Below are positions 1 through 12,048 of a stretch of 64,000 nucleotides of DNA, in pieces. The notes beneath the pieces were generated by a model. The model saw nothing but the letters and a program-made list of their open reading frames with translations. It was not told the DNA's origin and ran no database searches. This DNA comes from Diphasiastrum complanatum (lineage: Eukaryota > Streptophyta > Lycopodiopsida > Lycopodiales > Lycopodiaceae): positions 34,103,683-34,167,682 of the forward strand of contig CM055101.1 of NCBI GenBank assembly GCA_029204225.1. The letters run 5' to 3'. Position numbers and translations under genes: made by a program. Each line of letters begins with the position of its first letter. Position 1 is the stretch's first letter.

Positions 1-520
1 ACCCAACTTGATCCAAGGGTCCACAAAAAGTACATTGAAATTCACAAGATTCATGTGAGTAAATATTAGCCGATAGGATTTTGGGGCAAGGGCCTTCCCC
101 ATTTTATAAAAAGGCACCATTTGTACACTATTTTCATGCTTAATAGAGAGGAGGAGACTCTATCATTTTGAGAGCTCAAGTATCCTCATTTGCTAATCAC
201 TCTTGCTTATGCTATTGTTGTGATTGCTTGTTATTTCCATTTCCCATGCTTTTTGGTTTATGCTAGTTAAGGTTTTTCCATAAGCAATGAAATTGAGCAT
301 TTGAGCTAACTTCCATCTCATATCTCTCTCTTCTCCTTCTTCTTCTCCTATCCTCTCTCTTCACACAAAATCATGATGAAGTTAGTTAGGGGAGTAGAGT
401 TAGTGTGAGTAGTGTTAGTGGAGGTAGAGTTAGATGCAAAGTAGAAAACTAACTAAAAATAGCATCTATGCATAGTTAGGTGCCTATCCAGTGAACTAAC
501 CCTTGTTGACAGGCAGGAGG
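1..520 (+). other. LTR-like noncoding stretch with a TATA box
   Basis: There is no coding potential. A TATA motif at 105-110 is followed by a pyrimidine-rich stretch (about 315-365) and short GTTAG-type repeats (about 380-435). This resembles the promoter-to-leader part of an LTR, and it lies just beyond the C-terminal end of the minus-strand copia relic. No second copy or boundary is visible in the window, so the LTR identity is inference. Confidence 0.3.
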
Positions 521-1650
521 GCTATACTACACAAGATCTACGACCCTACAAAGATATCAGCAATACACTATGATGATGGTACATGAAGAAGTTGGACCTC
601 CTTGGATTGCACTCTCTCCCTTACAAAGTGATGTGCTATCTCGATATGGCAAATTGTTGTGATGCTTGATTATCACAATAGATACAAGGGATCTCCTTGG
701 CCTCCATCACTTGAAGCTCCTCCAAAAGTCTTCTTAGCCATAGGAGTTCTTTTGTTGTTGATGTCAATGCCTTGTACTCAGCTTCACAACAAGAAAGTGA
801 GATACTATCTTGCTTTTTAAAAAGCCAAGATATCACTCCTCCACATAGGAAAGTAGCAAATGCACTTCTAGATTTTCTATCCATCTTGTCACCTCCAAAA
901 TCTGAATCTGATATGCTCTCAAGTGCAAGTTACATCTTTGATAGAGAATGCCAAAAAATCTAGTACAAGAGATGTATCTAAGCACTCTTTTGGCACTTTT
1001 CCAATGATAAACTAAAGGACCTTGCATATGTTGACTCAACTTGCTAACACAATAACTCAAATCTGGTCTAGTGATTGTCAAATATATTAAAGAGCCTATA
1101 AGCTTTCTAAAAAGTGTGATGTCCTCAAAGGATGCTTCATCACTTTCATTTGAAACTTTTACACCATGCTCCATAGGGGTGTCAATCCCTTTACAATCTT
1201 TCATTTCAAATCTTTCAAGAATGGAAGTAGCATACTTTGATTGAGAAATAAAAGTCACTACTTCTAGAAACTTCTATTTCAAGTATAAACTTAAGAAGTC
1301 TTAGATCTACCATCTTGAATTCACTAGACAATGCAACTTTTACTTTTCTTATGCCTTCAACATCATTTCCTGTCAATATGATATCATCAACATAAAGAAC
1401 CAAGATGATGATCTTTCCATCATTGCATTTGATATACAAAGAAGGTCCATAAAAACTTATCACAAAATCCAAAGAGTAGAGGAAGATATGCAACCTAGAG
1501 TACCAAGCTCTAGGTGCTTGCTTAAGACCATATAAGCTTTTCTTCAAGTGGCAAACTTTGTCTTCATCTCCATCTTTGATGAAGACCTTGTGAAGGATTT
1601 CAGATCATTCAAGATCCAATCCATGTCCCTAATATTTGGTTAAAAAAGAA
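520..1650 (-). pseudogene. Ty1-copia reverse transcriptase/RNase H relic
   Basis: Read on the minus strand, three overlapping frames together cover the second half of a copia polymerase. The first has the [13 protein letters not shown] motif and a YVDD catalytic box (1547-1215). The next covers the RT connection and ITRPDLSYCVSKLSQ segment (1258-833). The last covers RNase H, with the DRKS, SCCEAEYKAL and CDN motifs (884-636). The C-terminal part of RNase H continues to about 540 with an in-frame stop. Frame changes near 1250 and 860 show that it is dead. Gag, protease and integrase are absent. The sequence stops resembling copia near 1650, so this is a 5'-truncated copy. Confidence 0.85.
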
Positions 1651-1699
1651 GATACTCTACCAATTTCACCAATGTAGAAAAATCAGCACCTATACACAA

Positions 1700-2055
1700 A
1701 ATGGGATGCAAACTTTAATAGAACTTGATCAAACATGAATTAAATGATAAATTACTATTGTTGTCCATACAAAATCAGAAAGCTACTGTATTTCACATGT
1801 GTGGATCCAAAAATAACAAATATAGATCATTCTACACATAGAATTGCATGCAATCACAAGTATAATGCACCAATGGATAGTAGAACCCAAGAGAACCATA
1901 TATAGGCATGAAATGAGATAGAGATGAGAGAAGATGTGTCTCTCCACAAGTTTCCTCCTTTTATAACAGGTCCAAAACCTATTTGGCCACTTGGTTTTCC
2001 TCCAAAATGCTAACCCTACTATTTTTGGGTCTAGATTCAAAGTACCCAACATTTA
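1700..2055 (-). mobile_element. putative copia LTR fragment (minus)
   Basis: On the minus strand this stretch begins TGTTGGGTAC at about 2052. It contains a TTATAAAAGG-like TATA motif near 1955-1966 followed by a leader-like sequence. It lies just downstream (minus sense) of an RNase H C-terminal relic, which is where a 3' LTR belongs. No partner LTR is present, so the boundaries are approximate. Confidence 0.4.
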
Positions 2056-2214
2056 AATTTGAATATACTCAAACTCATCTTCACTTTCCCACACTTTCAA
2101 AAAGTGTTCATTCAAATGAAATTTAGACTAACGGACTTTAAAAAGTCAATCTCTAAGTCTAAAAACAATGTTGGCCTCAATTTTCCAAATATGGAAATAT
2201 AGCAAATATGATTA

Positions 2215-2465
2215 AGCTACTTGAATGTTTCACACTTTCTCTTCAACTAGTTTTAGCATAGACTTTGATAACACTCCAAGTGATGTCCTATGCTTCATGA
2301 ACAAGTCCTTTTCCAATGATTTGGTGAAGATATCAGCTAAACATTCCCTTGAGGAAACATTGTTAAAGCTCCACCTCCTTTGCAATGACTTGCTCCCTCA
2401 CATAATGTTGTTGCACCTCAACATGCTTGTTCCTAGCATAGTTTTGACCATAGAACTTTGATCCA
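2215..2465 (-). pseudogene. copia RNase H C-terminal fragment
   Basis: Minus-strand translation aligns with the last about 70 residues of copia pol, as in the intact element at 34979-38947: the KHVEV, HYVRE and KEVEL segments followed by a decayed ADILTKPL region. It has several stops and frame changes. It is a separate copy from the relic at 520-1650, because both contain the same region of pol. Confidence 0.65.
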
Positions 2466-2469
2466 TCAT

Positions 2470-4390
2470 AAGAATGATATTCGTCCTAAGAATAGATCAA
2501 CTTTCAATGATCATGTAATTCTCAAAATAGAAACAATCATAACTGATATAGAGAATAGTGTCCACCACTTGGGATGCTTCTATTTACACAAATGTTTACA
2601 GAGCCCCTGATCCAGAGGATCTGTTTACTACGGTTCTTTTACCTCTTGCAAACATGATGAAGGCTTTGTGGTAGGGTGAAGGAACTAATAGCTCTACAGT
2701 TGCAACCTTGGACCCTTGCAATGTCGAACTTTGACCACCACTTGTTGGGTGAGGAGCTTGATTTATTTAGGTTCACAGTTGTCTTCATCTTTCTTTTCTG
2801 CAGCTCTTTCTTTTGATCCGTTACTTTTGGATCTCTTTGGGCTTCATAAGAGGGGATTCAACTATCATTACTCTAGAGAGTTTCTTTTGATCAAGATTGA
2901 TCTGGCTCATTTGTTGCTTAAGTTTTTGTCCTTTCCTCCTCAGTTTCTTTGCCTTATTTCTGATGTCTTCTAGCTGCTTTTTCTGCTTCTTAGATCTTCG
3001 TTTGGCTAATCATCCATTTTAGGTGACAGTTGGTCTCCGCAGGACATTTGCAATGATCTATCAGCTGCTTCGGTAAGACTATCAAAACTGGGAATTTCTC
3101 AAAAGAATAGTAACTGGTGATAAACAAATAGATGGAAGGAAGGGTGGTGGTGACAACGGTAGATGGTGTGAACGATAGGCATAAGAGTGATTGCAGATGT
3201 ATGGCAATAGGCCGGTTGAAGAAGGAGACTGATTTTTCAATGCTTGTGTTTCTCTTTTCTGAAGGATCTTCATCATGACTAGGATACCTCTTTTGATCGA
3301 GTCACTTTGGATTGTCCATCTGTCTTCTTTAGCCTTGTCGTTGTCGACTTTGGGTTTGTGACCTTGGTTGTCGATCTTTTGGTGTTGTATTTGGTAGCGT
3401 AACTGTTCCAGTGGATCCAAGCAGTCCACTCTCCCCCCCCCCCCCTCCCCTTCCAAAAAAAAAAAAATCTGTTGGTGGGGATATTATTGCTGGTGACTGT
3501 TCAAGTTCAGGATTGGATCGGCGTGTGGAACACGTAGTTGAAACTTGTTGAACATTTACTGGACTAAAGATTGAACAAATTTTAACTAAATTTGTTTCGA
3601 TCTTGCCGTAGTTGACTCAGAGATGAATATGGCAATGAGATGCAGGAATCAACTCAAAAATTCTAAACTGCTATACAAGGTAATCTGAAGATGGATAGAT
3701 GAATGAAAATGTGTTCGTGAGATGCTCTACAGAAGACTCTCATGCAATAGCTATTTCTCAAACAAAAATCAATCACACAAAATAGGTGAAGAGAAACAAG
3801 GAAGTAAACAAATGCTACAGAGAGTGAGAACTGTATAGCACTTGTCGAACAAAACTTACATTTATCAACATTGATAATGTACCTTGACAATTGCAATATT
3901 CCTTTTGTTTTGTAGAGTAATGTGACTTACTCTGACATGTCCTTGTCAAAACAAGACAGGGTGGATGACACTAAATCTACCATCATTGATAGCAGATGTT
4001 GTAAGATATAGCTTGAGATGCAGGTATGGATGAGGTATTATGTCCTGAGGACCTCTGTGAACAAGAGATTCAGAACCGAATCTCTATTTGGATTTTCGAA
4101 TCCGAGAAATATTGTGTATTGGCACATTGGAAATCTTATCAGCATGTGGAAAGACAAATAGGTTTGAGGTTGTAGAAGGGGAGAAAAACTGTCAATTCCC
4201 TATGGAGGTTGCTCTTGGTTGGACATTGTAGCAGATGACGGAATATCGGTTTCACTTTCTTTCGACAAGGACTCATTTCATATTGTCTTTTTTGCATTAT
4301 GGAGCTGGTGTATTGGACGGTGATGTAGAAGTTTACAAGAAACTTCTCGATTGAGTAGCAGGTTGAGCGAGAGGGTGCTATAGTGCTTGT
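2470..4390. other. unassigned noncoding DNA
   Basis: No recognisable gene is present. The only notable structure is a poly-C run next to a poly-A run at 3432-3467. The stretch from about 3500 to 4390 may be the outer part (LTR or leader) of the adjacent minus-strand gypsy relic, but no repeat partner is visible. Confidence 0.4.
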
Positions 4391-4399
4391 GTTGTTGTC

Positions 4400-5560
4400 G
4401 TGAAGATCCTATTGTGATTCATAACTGACGTGATGGGCAGGTAGGATCGTAGTTGGTCGTTTCGGACAGTCTTTGAAACTGTGTTTTTTGATACGGTCAG
4501 GACACTCAACATGGTACTTAGTCTTAACTGGACAATCAACCATGAAGTGGCCAGTTTCACCACAGATGAAACATCTGGTATGAAATGGCCCTTGTATAAC
4601 GGCGTAGCCATCTTGTATGGCTAGTGGTTCTGGACTTTCTGATGGATATTCGGGATAAGTCAAGGAATGTTGAGAGTGTGATGGTTGTGCTTCATATTGT
4701 TGGATTGTATGTGCTTGGATAGGCGGATATGAAGGACAAGCATCAACAGGATGCGTAGCTCGATAGTGTGGGCACCATATTGTTTTTCGTCTATAAGGTA
4801 CCTGTGCAGGGTTTGACTGACCAGACATACTGCTTTGGATAGACTTCAGGGTAGCTTGAAACTCATTGGTGAGTTTCTCCATCTATAGTTGATGTTGCTT
4901 ATTAAGCAACTCCAACTGGGATTTCCAAAGATGATCTCGGGTGTCCTCGATCGGCTTCAACTCATGGGCAGGAGCACGTGGTGCTCATCTTTCCCTTGAT
5001 TCGTCAACATGTGATCCTTCATCTTCCTCCTTGATGGCATCAGACATAGCTAACTTTAGGCTCGTATATTCATCATTGGATTTAAGCTCGCGTCTAATCC
5101 ATCTTGGAAGGCCGACTAAAAACCAGATGATGAGCATCTGTTCAGAGGGTTATTATTGTACTTGACTTTTGAGACGTTTGAAATGCTCGATATAGTCTCG
5201 TACGCGCTCATCCTTTGCCATCTTGATGTTACTCAATTTGACAAAAGGGCTCTCGATCAAGCAAAAGACTTAAAACACTTGATAAAGGATTCTTTCAAAA
5301 TTGATTAGTCTGTCTTTTCGTCACGATCAAGGTTGAAAAACCAAATCACGTGCTTTAGCGATCATGGTCATAAAAAACAGTTGGACCATAGCATCGGGAG
5401 ATGTTTCGCCATACACATCACATGCATTCTCAAATATTTGCAAAAATCTTTGAGGGTCCGAAGTACCGTCAAACTTTGGTAGATCTAGCTTGGGTGTACT
5501 TCTCTCAAGATGAGCTCCGTGTGTAGCAGAAACTCCATTAAGGTTGGTTCTGACCTATGA
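4400..5560 (-). pseudogene. Ty3-gypsy gag relic with CCHC knuckle
   Basis: Minus-strand reading from 5560 gives a retrotransposon gag domain: a PKFDGTSDPQRFL-type start, then an IKMAKDERVRDYIEHFKRLK-type helix near 5160-5250. A nucleocapsid region follows at 4882-4409, with one zinc knuckle CFICGETGHFMVDC (C-x2-C-x4-H-x4-C). The frame is broken by several stops. Its position is odd: it lies immediately downstream of integrase (5570-5840) instead of upstream of protease. The family resemblance to the gag at 63171-63605 is clear (FDG/DGEFDP-RFLQ core). Confidence 0.75.
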
Positions 5561-5564
5561 GGGC

Positions 5565-5840
5565 TCATCCTCATAACTAGCCAAGTTAGCACAAAGATGA
5601 ACATCTCCAAGAAGCATATCTCGTAGGAGATTATCGATCACTTTATTTAAGAAGCGAGTGCCTCGGTCACTAACAAGCTCAATTGGACAGCCAAAACGCG
5701 TAATAATACTTTCATAAAGAAAATGCGCTAAGGTCTTCGCATTGGCATGCTTTGTTGCACGTGCTTCTACCCACTTGGTTGCATAATTCGTTGCGATCAG
5801 GATATAGCCTACTTGGGTATTTTTGTTTCAGCATTGGGAA
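5565..5840 (-). pseudogene. Ty3-gypsy integrase core fragment
   Basis: The minus-strand frame contains the segment NYATKWVEARA, then ESIITRFGCP and LVSDRGT. These are the hallmark of the gypsy integrase (rve) core around its second catalytic Asp. Sequence before the first Asp and after the LLRD segment is missing. The frame runs directly into a gag region at about 5560, so the third catalytic residue is lost. Confidence 0.75.
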
Positions 5841-5879
5841 GTCTGAAAAGGTGGTCAACCATGAAATGTTGTGTTCCTT

Positions 5880-7130
5880 TCCTGACGACTACATGAAAAT
5901 TGAATTCCTTAAGTATTAAGAGCCATCGAGCTATGCGTCCGGTTTTACAAGATTTATTAACAATATATAACAATGCTTGATGGTTTGTGTAGAAGGCAAA
6001 GGTTTGGCCTAGTAAGTAGTGTTTGAGTTGTTATATGGCGTAGACCATGGCCAGTGCCTCTCGCTCAGTTGTTGTATAGTTTACTTCAGCAGACACCAGT
6101 TGTCTGCTCAAGAAACGTATCGAAAAATCTTTTTTATATTCGCTTGGTTGTGCTAGGATACCCCCTATGGCATACTTACTTGCATCGGTATGCACGTGGA
6201 ATTCCTTCGTGTAATCTGGGGAACGAAGTATGGGTGTGGTAGTAAGTGCTGTTTTCAAATCCTCAAAAGCTTTTATACGTTCCTCGGTCCATCAACTAAA
6301 TAAACGAGTCTCGCCTTACCGGTGTAGTCGATTATAAAGATGTGGTAATAGTTATTGTGGGCGAGGAAGACGTAAACTTCCTTCATTGTTGTGGGTAGAG
6401 GCATTTCAACAATAACCTTGACCTTTGAAGGACTTGTAGAAATACCATCCTTTGAAATAATATGTCATTGGACAACCCCATGGGTGACCCAGATTTGGCA
6501 TTTTTCAGGGTTTAGTGATATACCGAACCTACGATAGCGAATGAATATCTTTTCAAGGGCTTCGAGGTACTTGTCTGCAGAAGAATGTACATCCAAATCA
6601 TCGAGATAAATCTCGACAATTCGATGTAACAAATCTTGAAATGCCATTTGCATGACGTGTTGGAACGTGGAAGGGGCATTACATAAGCCAAAAGGCATGA
6701 CATTATAAGCATAAACGTCATTTTCCATGGCAAAAGTTGTCTTGTGTTTTTCTTTAGGGGCTATAAATAGAAAATAGCCACTTAAACCATCTAAGAACCT
6801 GAAAGCCTTAGCTCATACCATCTCCTCTAGGATCTGTGTCGTTAAGGACAACGGAAAGTGGTCTTTTTTAGTAACCGCGTAAAGGTTTTTGAGATCGACG
6901 TAGATACGAAGTTTGCCATTTTTCTTGGGTACTACCACAATGGGCGATACCCAATCAGTATGTTGGACTTCATAGATGAAGCCAGCATCCAAAAACTTCT
7001 TAATATCTTCATCGATCCACTCGCGATAAACAAGGTTACATCTGTACAACTTAGCCCGAATAGGCTTAGCAATCTCCTCTAAAGGAATAGTGTGGACGGC
7101 TATTTTAGGTGGGCATTTCTATATAATTCT
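5880..7130 (-). pseudogene. Ty3-gypsy reverse transcriptase and RNase H relic
   Basis: Read on the minus strand. RT begins near 7049 with KFLDAGFIYEVQHTDWVSPIVV-type sequence and VPKKNGKLRIYVDLKNL. It continues with MPFGLCNAPSTFQ and the catalytic box YLDD (6728-6465). RNase H follows with HTDASKYAIGGILAQ and TTTEREALAMVYA (6258-6031). Frame breaks near 6800, 6460 and 6290 divide what was one polyprotein, so it is inactive. The order protease, RT, RNase H, integrase confirms Ty3-gypsy rather than copia. Confidence 0.88.
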
Positions 7131-7265
7131 AGGCAAATACATCCTTGTATTTGCATAGTAAGGTTTCCAGATCAAGAAGTTGACCTAGTGTGAGGTGAGC
7201 TCTGACGTGAACAATGCGATCCATGTCCTCATCATGATTTTTAAGATTGAGCTCTATCGTCTTGG

Positions 7266-8013
7266 CTAGTCTTTCAAAGGACTCAGAAGCCTATGTAGGT
7301 TCATGTTGGGGTTGCGGCAATTGAATGACGACATCATCAAGTGTGAAATTTTTGAATTCTCTGGGTAGGTCAAAAGGAGGAGGTCAAAACGAGGTTCCAC
7401 AAAGCTCTCTGGAACTTTGGGAATCATCGATGTGGATGTGCTACCAGATGTCAAAGCTCTATCGGTAGAAGGATGGTACTTTTGTTGTTCGAACAATGGC
7501 TTGATGGGTTGTTTAAGCTTTTCACACATTTGTTTTTGTCTCTCAGTTAGTTTTGTGTCGACGATTTTGTCTTTTTGTAATCGAGGTTTTCCGGTTTGTT
7601 GAGGAGACGGTTGTTGACTCTCAAATCAATTCTTCATTTATTGTATTCCAGACTTCGTCTGGATACATGTCCCATTGGTAGATCTTAGGTTTTGGCCAAT
7701 AGGTCACTGTGTTGGCTACTATGGATGTGAGTTGGAGATGGGCCAGAGGCCCTGGTGACTTAATCTCTTTGGGAATTGATTTTGGTGTATAACATTTTTC
7801 ATCGAGATATAGGAGAACGTGTTCGTCAATCATGATTTCATCATTCAACGAAAGAATACCGTCTTCTGAAATGTGGATGGCAGAGATACTAGGTTTTCCT
7901 GGGCACCAAGCTATAGTAATTGGGTCTATCATCATTAATGGAATGATGGGATCTCTATGTCCGTAGAAGATGGTAGAATATATGTGTCTTCTACGGTGGT
8001 TTCTATGCGACAT
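7266..8013 (-). pseudogene. gypsy protease-RT linker region
   Basis: Two minus-strand frames (8013-7621, 7529-7266) lie between the protease and RT of the same gypsy relic. They match no domain I can name. Their position fits the variable linker between protease and RT in plant gypsy polyproteins. The upstream frame contains conserved-looking SISAIHISEDGIL and YPDEVWNTINEEL segments. Confidence 0.5.
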
Positions 8014-8289
8014 ATGTTGGAATCAATACAGTCGACAATGGCCAATGCTTGACCCCAATTTATAATATCAGTTGATCTTGTATAGTGTCCTTTCGGTTGG
8101 ATTGGACCACTATTGGATTCGTCATATGTTGTAGATGACCAATCATCATAAACCTTGGCTGGCTTTACATGGCCAGTCGAATCAACAGTGACTCATTTTT
8201 CACTGTTGCCAAAGGTTATTTTGCTATGCTTCCAATCTTGGACAACACCTGCCATTTGTAGCCAGGGTGTGCCAAGAAGGAGTTTATAT

Positions 8290-8600
8290 GTATTTGCATC
8301 ATCTGGTAGATCGAGAATGATGAAATCTATGGTAAATTTGACTCCTGCAATACATACTGGGATATTCGATAAGTGACCTGCAAGGTCGGTTACACTCGTT
8401 GATTGCTATACGAAGTTTGTAACGTGGCTGATCTAAGGTATTGAACTCCCATGACTTTGCTAGTGACAAAGCCATTATGTTGACACCTGATCCACTATCA
8501 AGGATATCTGATACTACTGGATAATCTTTATAGTGCATAGGTAAGGTGATGTTAGTCCTCTTAGCAACACCTATATTCATCAGATTCATGGGAATATAAG
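8290..8600 (-). pseudogene. Ty3-gypsy aspartic protease fragment
   Basis: The minus-strand frame contains DILDSGSGVNIMALSLAKSW, in which DSGSGVN is the retropepsin-like catalytic loop (D-S/T-G). Downstream frames lead to the RT at 7049. The element is cut at about 8655, where a plus-strand copia fragment begins, so its own gag and 5' LTR are missing on this side. Confidence 0.75.
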
Positions 8601-8657
8601 GAATTTCTGGGTCTTTGTATGCATAATACCTCGATCAGTATAGTAAGTCTTGAATTC

Positions 8658-10797
8658 ATTTGTCAAGTTTAAGAATAAAGTGGAAAATCAATTCAATACA
8701 AAGATCAAATGCTTGAGATCAGATAATGGAGGGGAATACACTTCAAATAAGTTCAAAGATTTTTGCATAGCACATGGGATTAAGAGGGAGTACTTTAGTC
8801 CTAGGACTCCACAACGGAATGGAGTGGCAGAAAGGCATAATAGAACCCTTTGTGAATGTGCCAAGGCAATGAGACTACATGCTAATCTTGCTAAGTCCTA
8901 TTGGGGGAAAGCTTTAGCATGTGCTAATTATCTTTGTAACAGGAGGACAAGCGCTTCTTTGAGTGGTAAGACTCCCTTTGAGGTCCTCTATGGTAGGAGG
9001 CCGAGTGTCAAGCATTGTAGGATCTTTGGTTGTACTTGTTTTGTCAACATCACTCTTGATGATAGAACTAAAGAAGATCCTTCATCAAAGAAGTGTGTGT
9101 TTGTTGGCTATAGTGAAGTAAGCAAGGCTTACAAAGTGTACATTCCTTCTACAAATAAAGTTGTCATAAGTAGGGATGTCATCTTTCATGAAGAAAATGT
9201 TTCCAATGTCGTCAATGTTGATGATGATGTTGATGATGTTGATGTGCCTACTAATCATCATGATGTGCAAGATGTCTTGGATGAAGGTGGAGATGCCACT
9301 CCAAAGCAACCTTTAAGGAGGACTCAAAGGCAAAGGACTAAGCCATCAAGGCTAACCTATGATGAAAAAGGAAAGCAAGTGGTGGAGAACTCTAACTTTG
9401 CTTTTCTTACCTCTTTTGATGAACCAACTTGTGTAGGTGAAGCAATTCAGAGAGAGGAATAGATCCAAGCCATGGATCATGAGCATCAAGCACTCATCAA
9501 GAACAACACTTGGAGGTTGGCGGAACTTCCAAAAGGCAAGAAGGCAATTGGGTGTAAGTGGATCTTCAAGATCAAGACAAAAGAAGATGGATCAATCAAA
9601 AGGTACAAGGCAAGATTGGTGGCAAAAGGGTATGCTCAAGAGTATGGCATTGACTATGATGAGACCTTTGCACCTGTGGCAAAGATGGTAACAATTCAAA
9701 CCTTTATCTCTCTTGCAACTCTTTATGGTTGGAAAATGTGGCAAATGGATGTTACTAATGCTTTCTTGAATGGTGATCTTGAAGAGGAAATCTACATGGA
9801 GCAACCTGAGGGCTATGTTTCACATGATGAGCCTAATCATGTGTGTTTCCTACAAAAGAGCTTGTATGGGCTTAAGCAAGCACCAAGAAGTTGGTATGCT
9901 AAGCTCAATTCCTTCTTACTCTCTCGAGTGAGTATGATCATTCTCTCTACTTTATAATGAATGATAATGGTGACATGACTTTGCTTTTGATCTATGTTGA
10001 TGACATAATCTTAAGTGGTGACAGTAATGAAGATATAGATGACATCAAGATGGCACCTAAAAGTAAGTTTGAGATACAAGATCTTGGTAAGCTTCATATA
10101 TCTTAAAAATAGAGATTGTTAGGACTTCTAGTTCTACTTTCATTTGTCAAGAGAAGTATTCTAGCTCGATTCTAAAAAGATTTCATATGGAAAATTGCAA
10201 AGTATCTTCTACTCCTATGGAATCAAATGTAAAGCTATCTATAAGAGGTAATGAAAGATCCTTTAAGGACATTATTCTCTATAGAAAGCTCATAGGATCT
10301 CTTATTTGGTTAACCATCACAAGACCTAATCTAAGCTATGTGGTTGGTAAACTAAGCCAATTCATGCAAGATCCTAGTGAGGCTCATTGGAAGCTAGGAA
10401 AGAGAGTACTAAGATATCTCTCGGGATCTAGAGATTTTGGCATCTTGTATGAAGGATCTTCACCTAACCTTTGTGGTTTCTCATATTCAAATTTTGCAGG
10501 TGATCAAATGGATAGGAAGTCAACAAGTGCCTTTGCAATATATCTTGGAGAGGGAGCTATCTCATGGCTATCAAAGAAGCAACCTACTATCTCTCTATCT
10601 TCCACAGAGGCCGAATACAAGGCATTGACAACATGCACCAAGGAGATGCTTTGGATAAAGAGGATGCTATTGGATCTTCACTTGCTGGATTCTAACAAGA
10701 CATCAATAATCTATTTTGACAACCTTTCAGCCCAAAGCTTGGCAACCAATCCAGTTTTCCATGCTAGGAGCAAGCACATTGAGATTGCTCATACTTG
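8658..10797 (+). pseudogene. Ty1-copia integrase-RT-RNase H fragment
   Basis: Starts abruptly inside the integrase core. RSDNGGEYTS holds the second catalytic Asp and TPQRNGVAERHNR the Glu (8650-9462). RT follows at 9472-9957 with GCKWIFK, QMDVTNAFLNG and [23 protein letters not shown] box near 9990-10020 is in another frame, and RNase H with DRKSTSAFA and SSTEAEYKAL is at 10187-10798. At least three frame breaks occur, including a stop at 9460. The first 180 bp match the minus-strand fragment at 24548-24725 closely, so both come from one family. Neither LTR is attached. Confidence 0.9.
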
Positions 10798-11108
10798 AGT
10801 CAGTCAGAATACGCCAGAAAGGTGCTCAAATAGTACCACATGATGGACTGAAAAGAAAAGGCCACACCAATGATAGTTGGAGCCAAGCTCACGAAACAAG
10901 ATTGCCCAAAAACGGAAGAGGAAGAACAAAAGATGGTAGGTATACCCTACCAAAACTTAATCGGTAGTCTGATGATGTACCTCACAATTTGTACCAGACC
11001 CGACCTAGCCTTCTATGTTTATGCCTTGAGCCAATTCTCTTCCAATCCTGGCCTGGCACATTGACAAATGGCAAAACGAATCCTACAGTATCTGTTAAAT
11101 CTTGATGG
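10798..11108 (+). pseudogene. second copia RT/RNase H fragment
   Basis: The frame includes DCPKTEEEEQKM, PYQNLIGSLMMYLT, TRPDLAFYVYALSQF and MAKRILQYL, typical of the RT C-terminus leading into RNase H of another copia lineage. It abuts the previous copia fragment with no LTR between them, and stops near 11106. One in-frame stop (GLAH*) shows decay. Confidence 0.75.
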
Positions 11109-11243
11109 ATCTGCACTTCAAAAATCAGACATGATCTGTCTTGATGTAACGAAGTGCGAGGTAGCTCTTGAATCAAGGATTACCTCCTGTGTGTCAAGTG
11201 TTGATACTGCACACATGTCTGCACAGATGTGGGCGGTCAAATT
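11109..11243 (-). pseudogene. copia protease fragment
   Basis: Minus-strand reading gives VILDSRATSHFVTSRQIM, the copia aspartic-protease active-site loop (normally DSGATSH; here the Gly is replaced by Arg). It is cut precisely by the 5' LTR of element I at 11244. Confidence 0.65.
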
Positions 11244-12035
11244 TGTTAAAATTGAAAAACAATCCATATTGATTTCTTGGCTTGCTACAAATATTGTACC
11301 ATGCAAGTATGTAGCTCATTAATGCAAAATGCCAAGTTTGGCCTACATAGAACTCGAGCTACATGGTTATGCATTATCTAGTTTGATAAATGCAACTTGC
11401 ATATAGTTTGTAGACATAGAATTAGCATGATTATGCTTGTAGAAACTTGTGGCAACTCACATGCATTAATTGTAAGTGCTCCATAGTGACATGCAAGGCA
11501 TGCACAAAGTTTAATGGACACATGCATGATGATTTGGACATTTCTAGTTAGAACTAGTACACTTGTAAAAAGTTGGTAGAATTTCATGCATGACAAGTGA
11601 CAAATGTCACATAGACTCTAGATGTCACTTTAGATGTCATTTTGGAATGGATAGATATGGTTCTACCTCGAGCTACCTCAATCTCCATAAATATGTGTAG
11701 CTCTCCACACAATGAATGAATGAAGAACCAAAGTTTTGTAGCTATCTCATGCCATTTTGGATCTAAACAAATATTGCTTGTTATCTCTCTAGCTCTCTCT
11801 GACTCGTGTTGAGGCTAATGCTCATACACTGAAATCTTGTATTTTTATTCATTCTTTGATTCATTGCAATTATATTCTGTTGATTAGAATGCTAGATTGT
11901 GGATTAGCCATTTCTTCTTAACTAGATTTTGTTGATCAATCTAGAATCAAGTTATAGTGCCAATCACAAAGCTTAATTAAGATCAGTCACTCTTGTGGAC
12001 ATTCCCCACACGTGTGAATTCTGGAAATTTTGTCA
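11244..12035 (+). repeat. 5' LTR of copia element I
   Basis: 792 bp, starting TGTTAAAATTG and ending TTTTGTCA. It is homologous along its length to the LTRs of element II at 31197-31973 and 42883-43674. It contains a CCATAAATATG TATA-like motif near 11685-11697, a plausible promoter for the element. Confidence 0.9.
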
Positions 12036-12048
12036 TGGTATCAGAGCC
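12036..12048 (+). promoter_or_regulatory. primer-binding site, element I
   Basis: TGGTATCAGAGCC sits directly after the LTR end. This is the standard plant copia minus-strand primer site for initiator methionine tRNA. Confidence 0.9.

Noticed and set aside
11378-11596. Similar minus-strand small frames here, at 31383-31625 and at 43016-43225
   Set aside because: All three lie in LTRs of one copia family, so conservation is explained by repeat identity.
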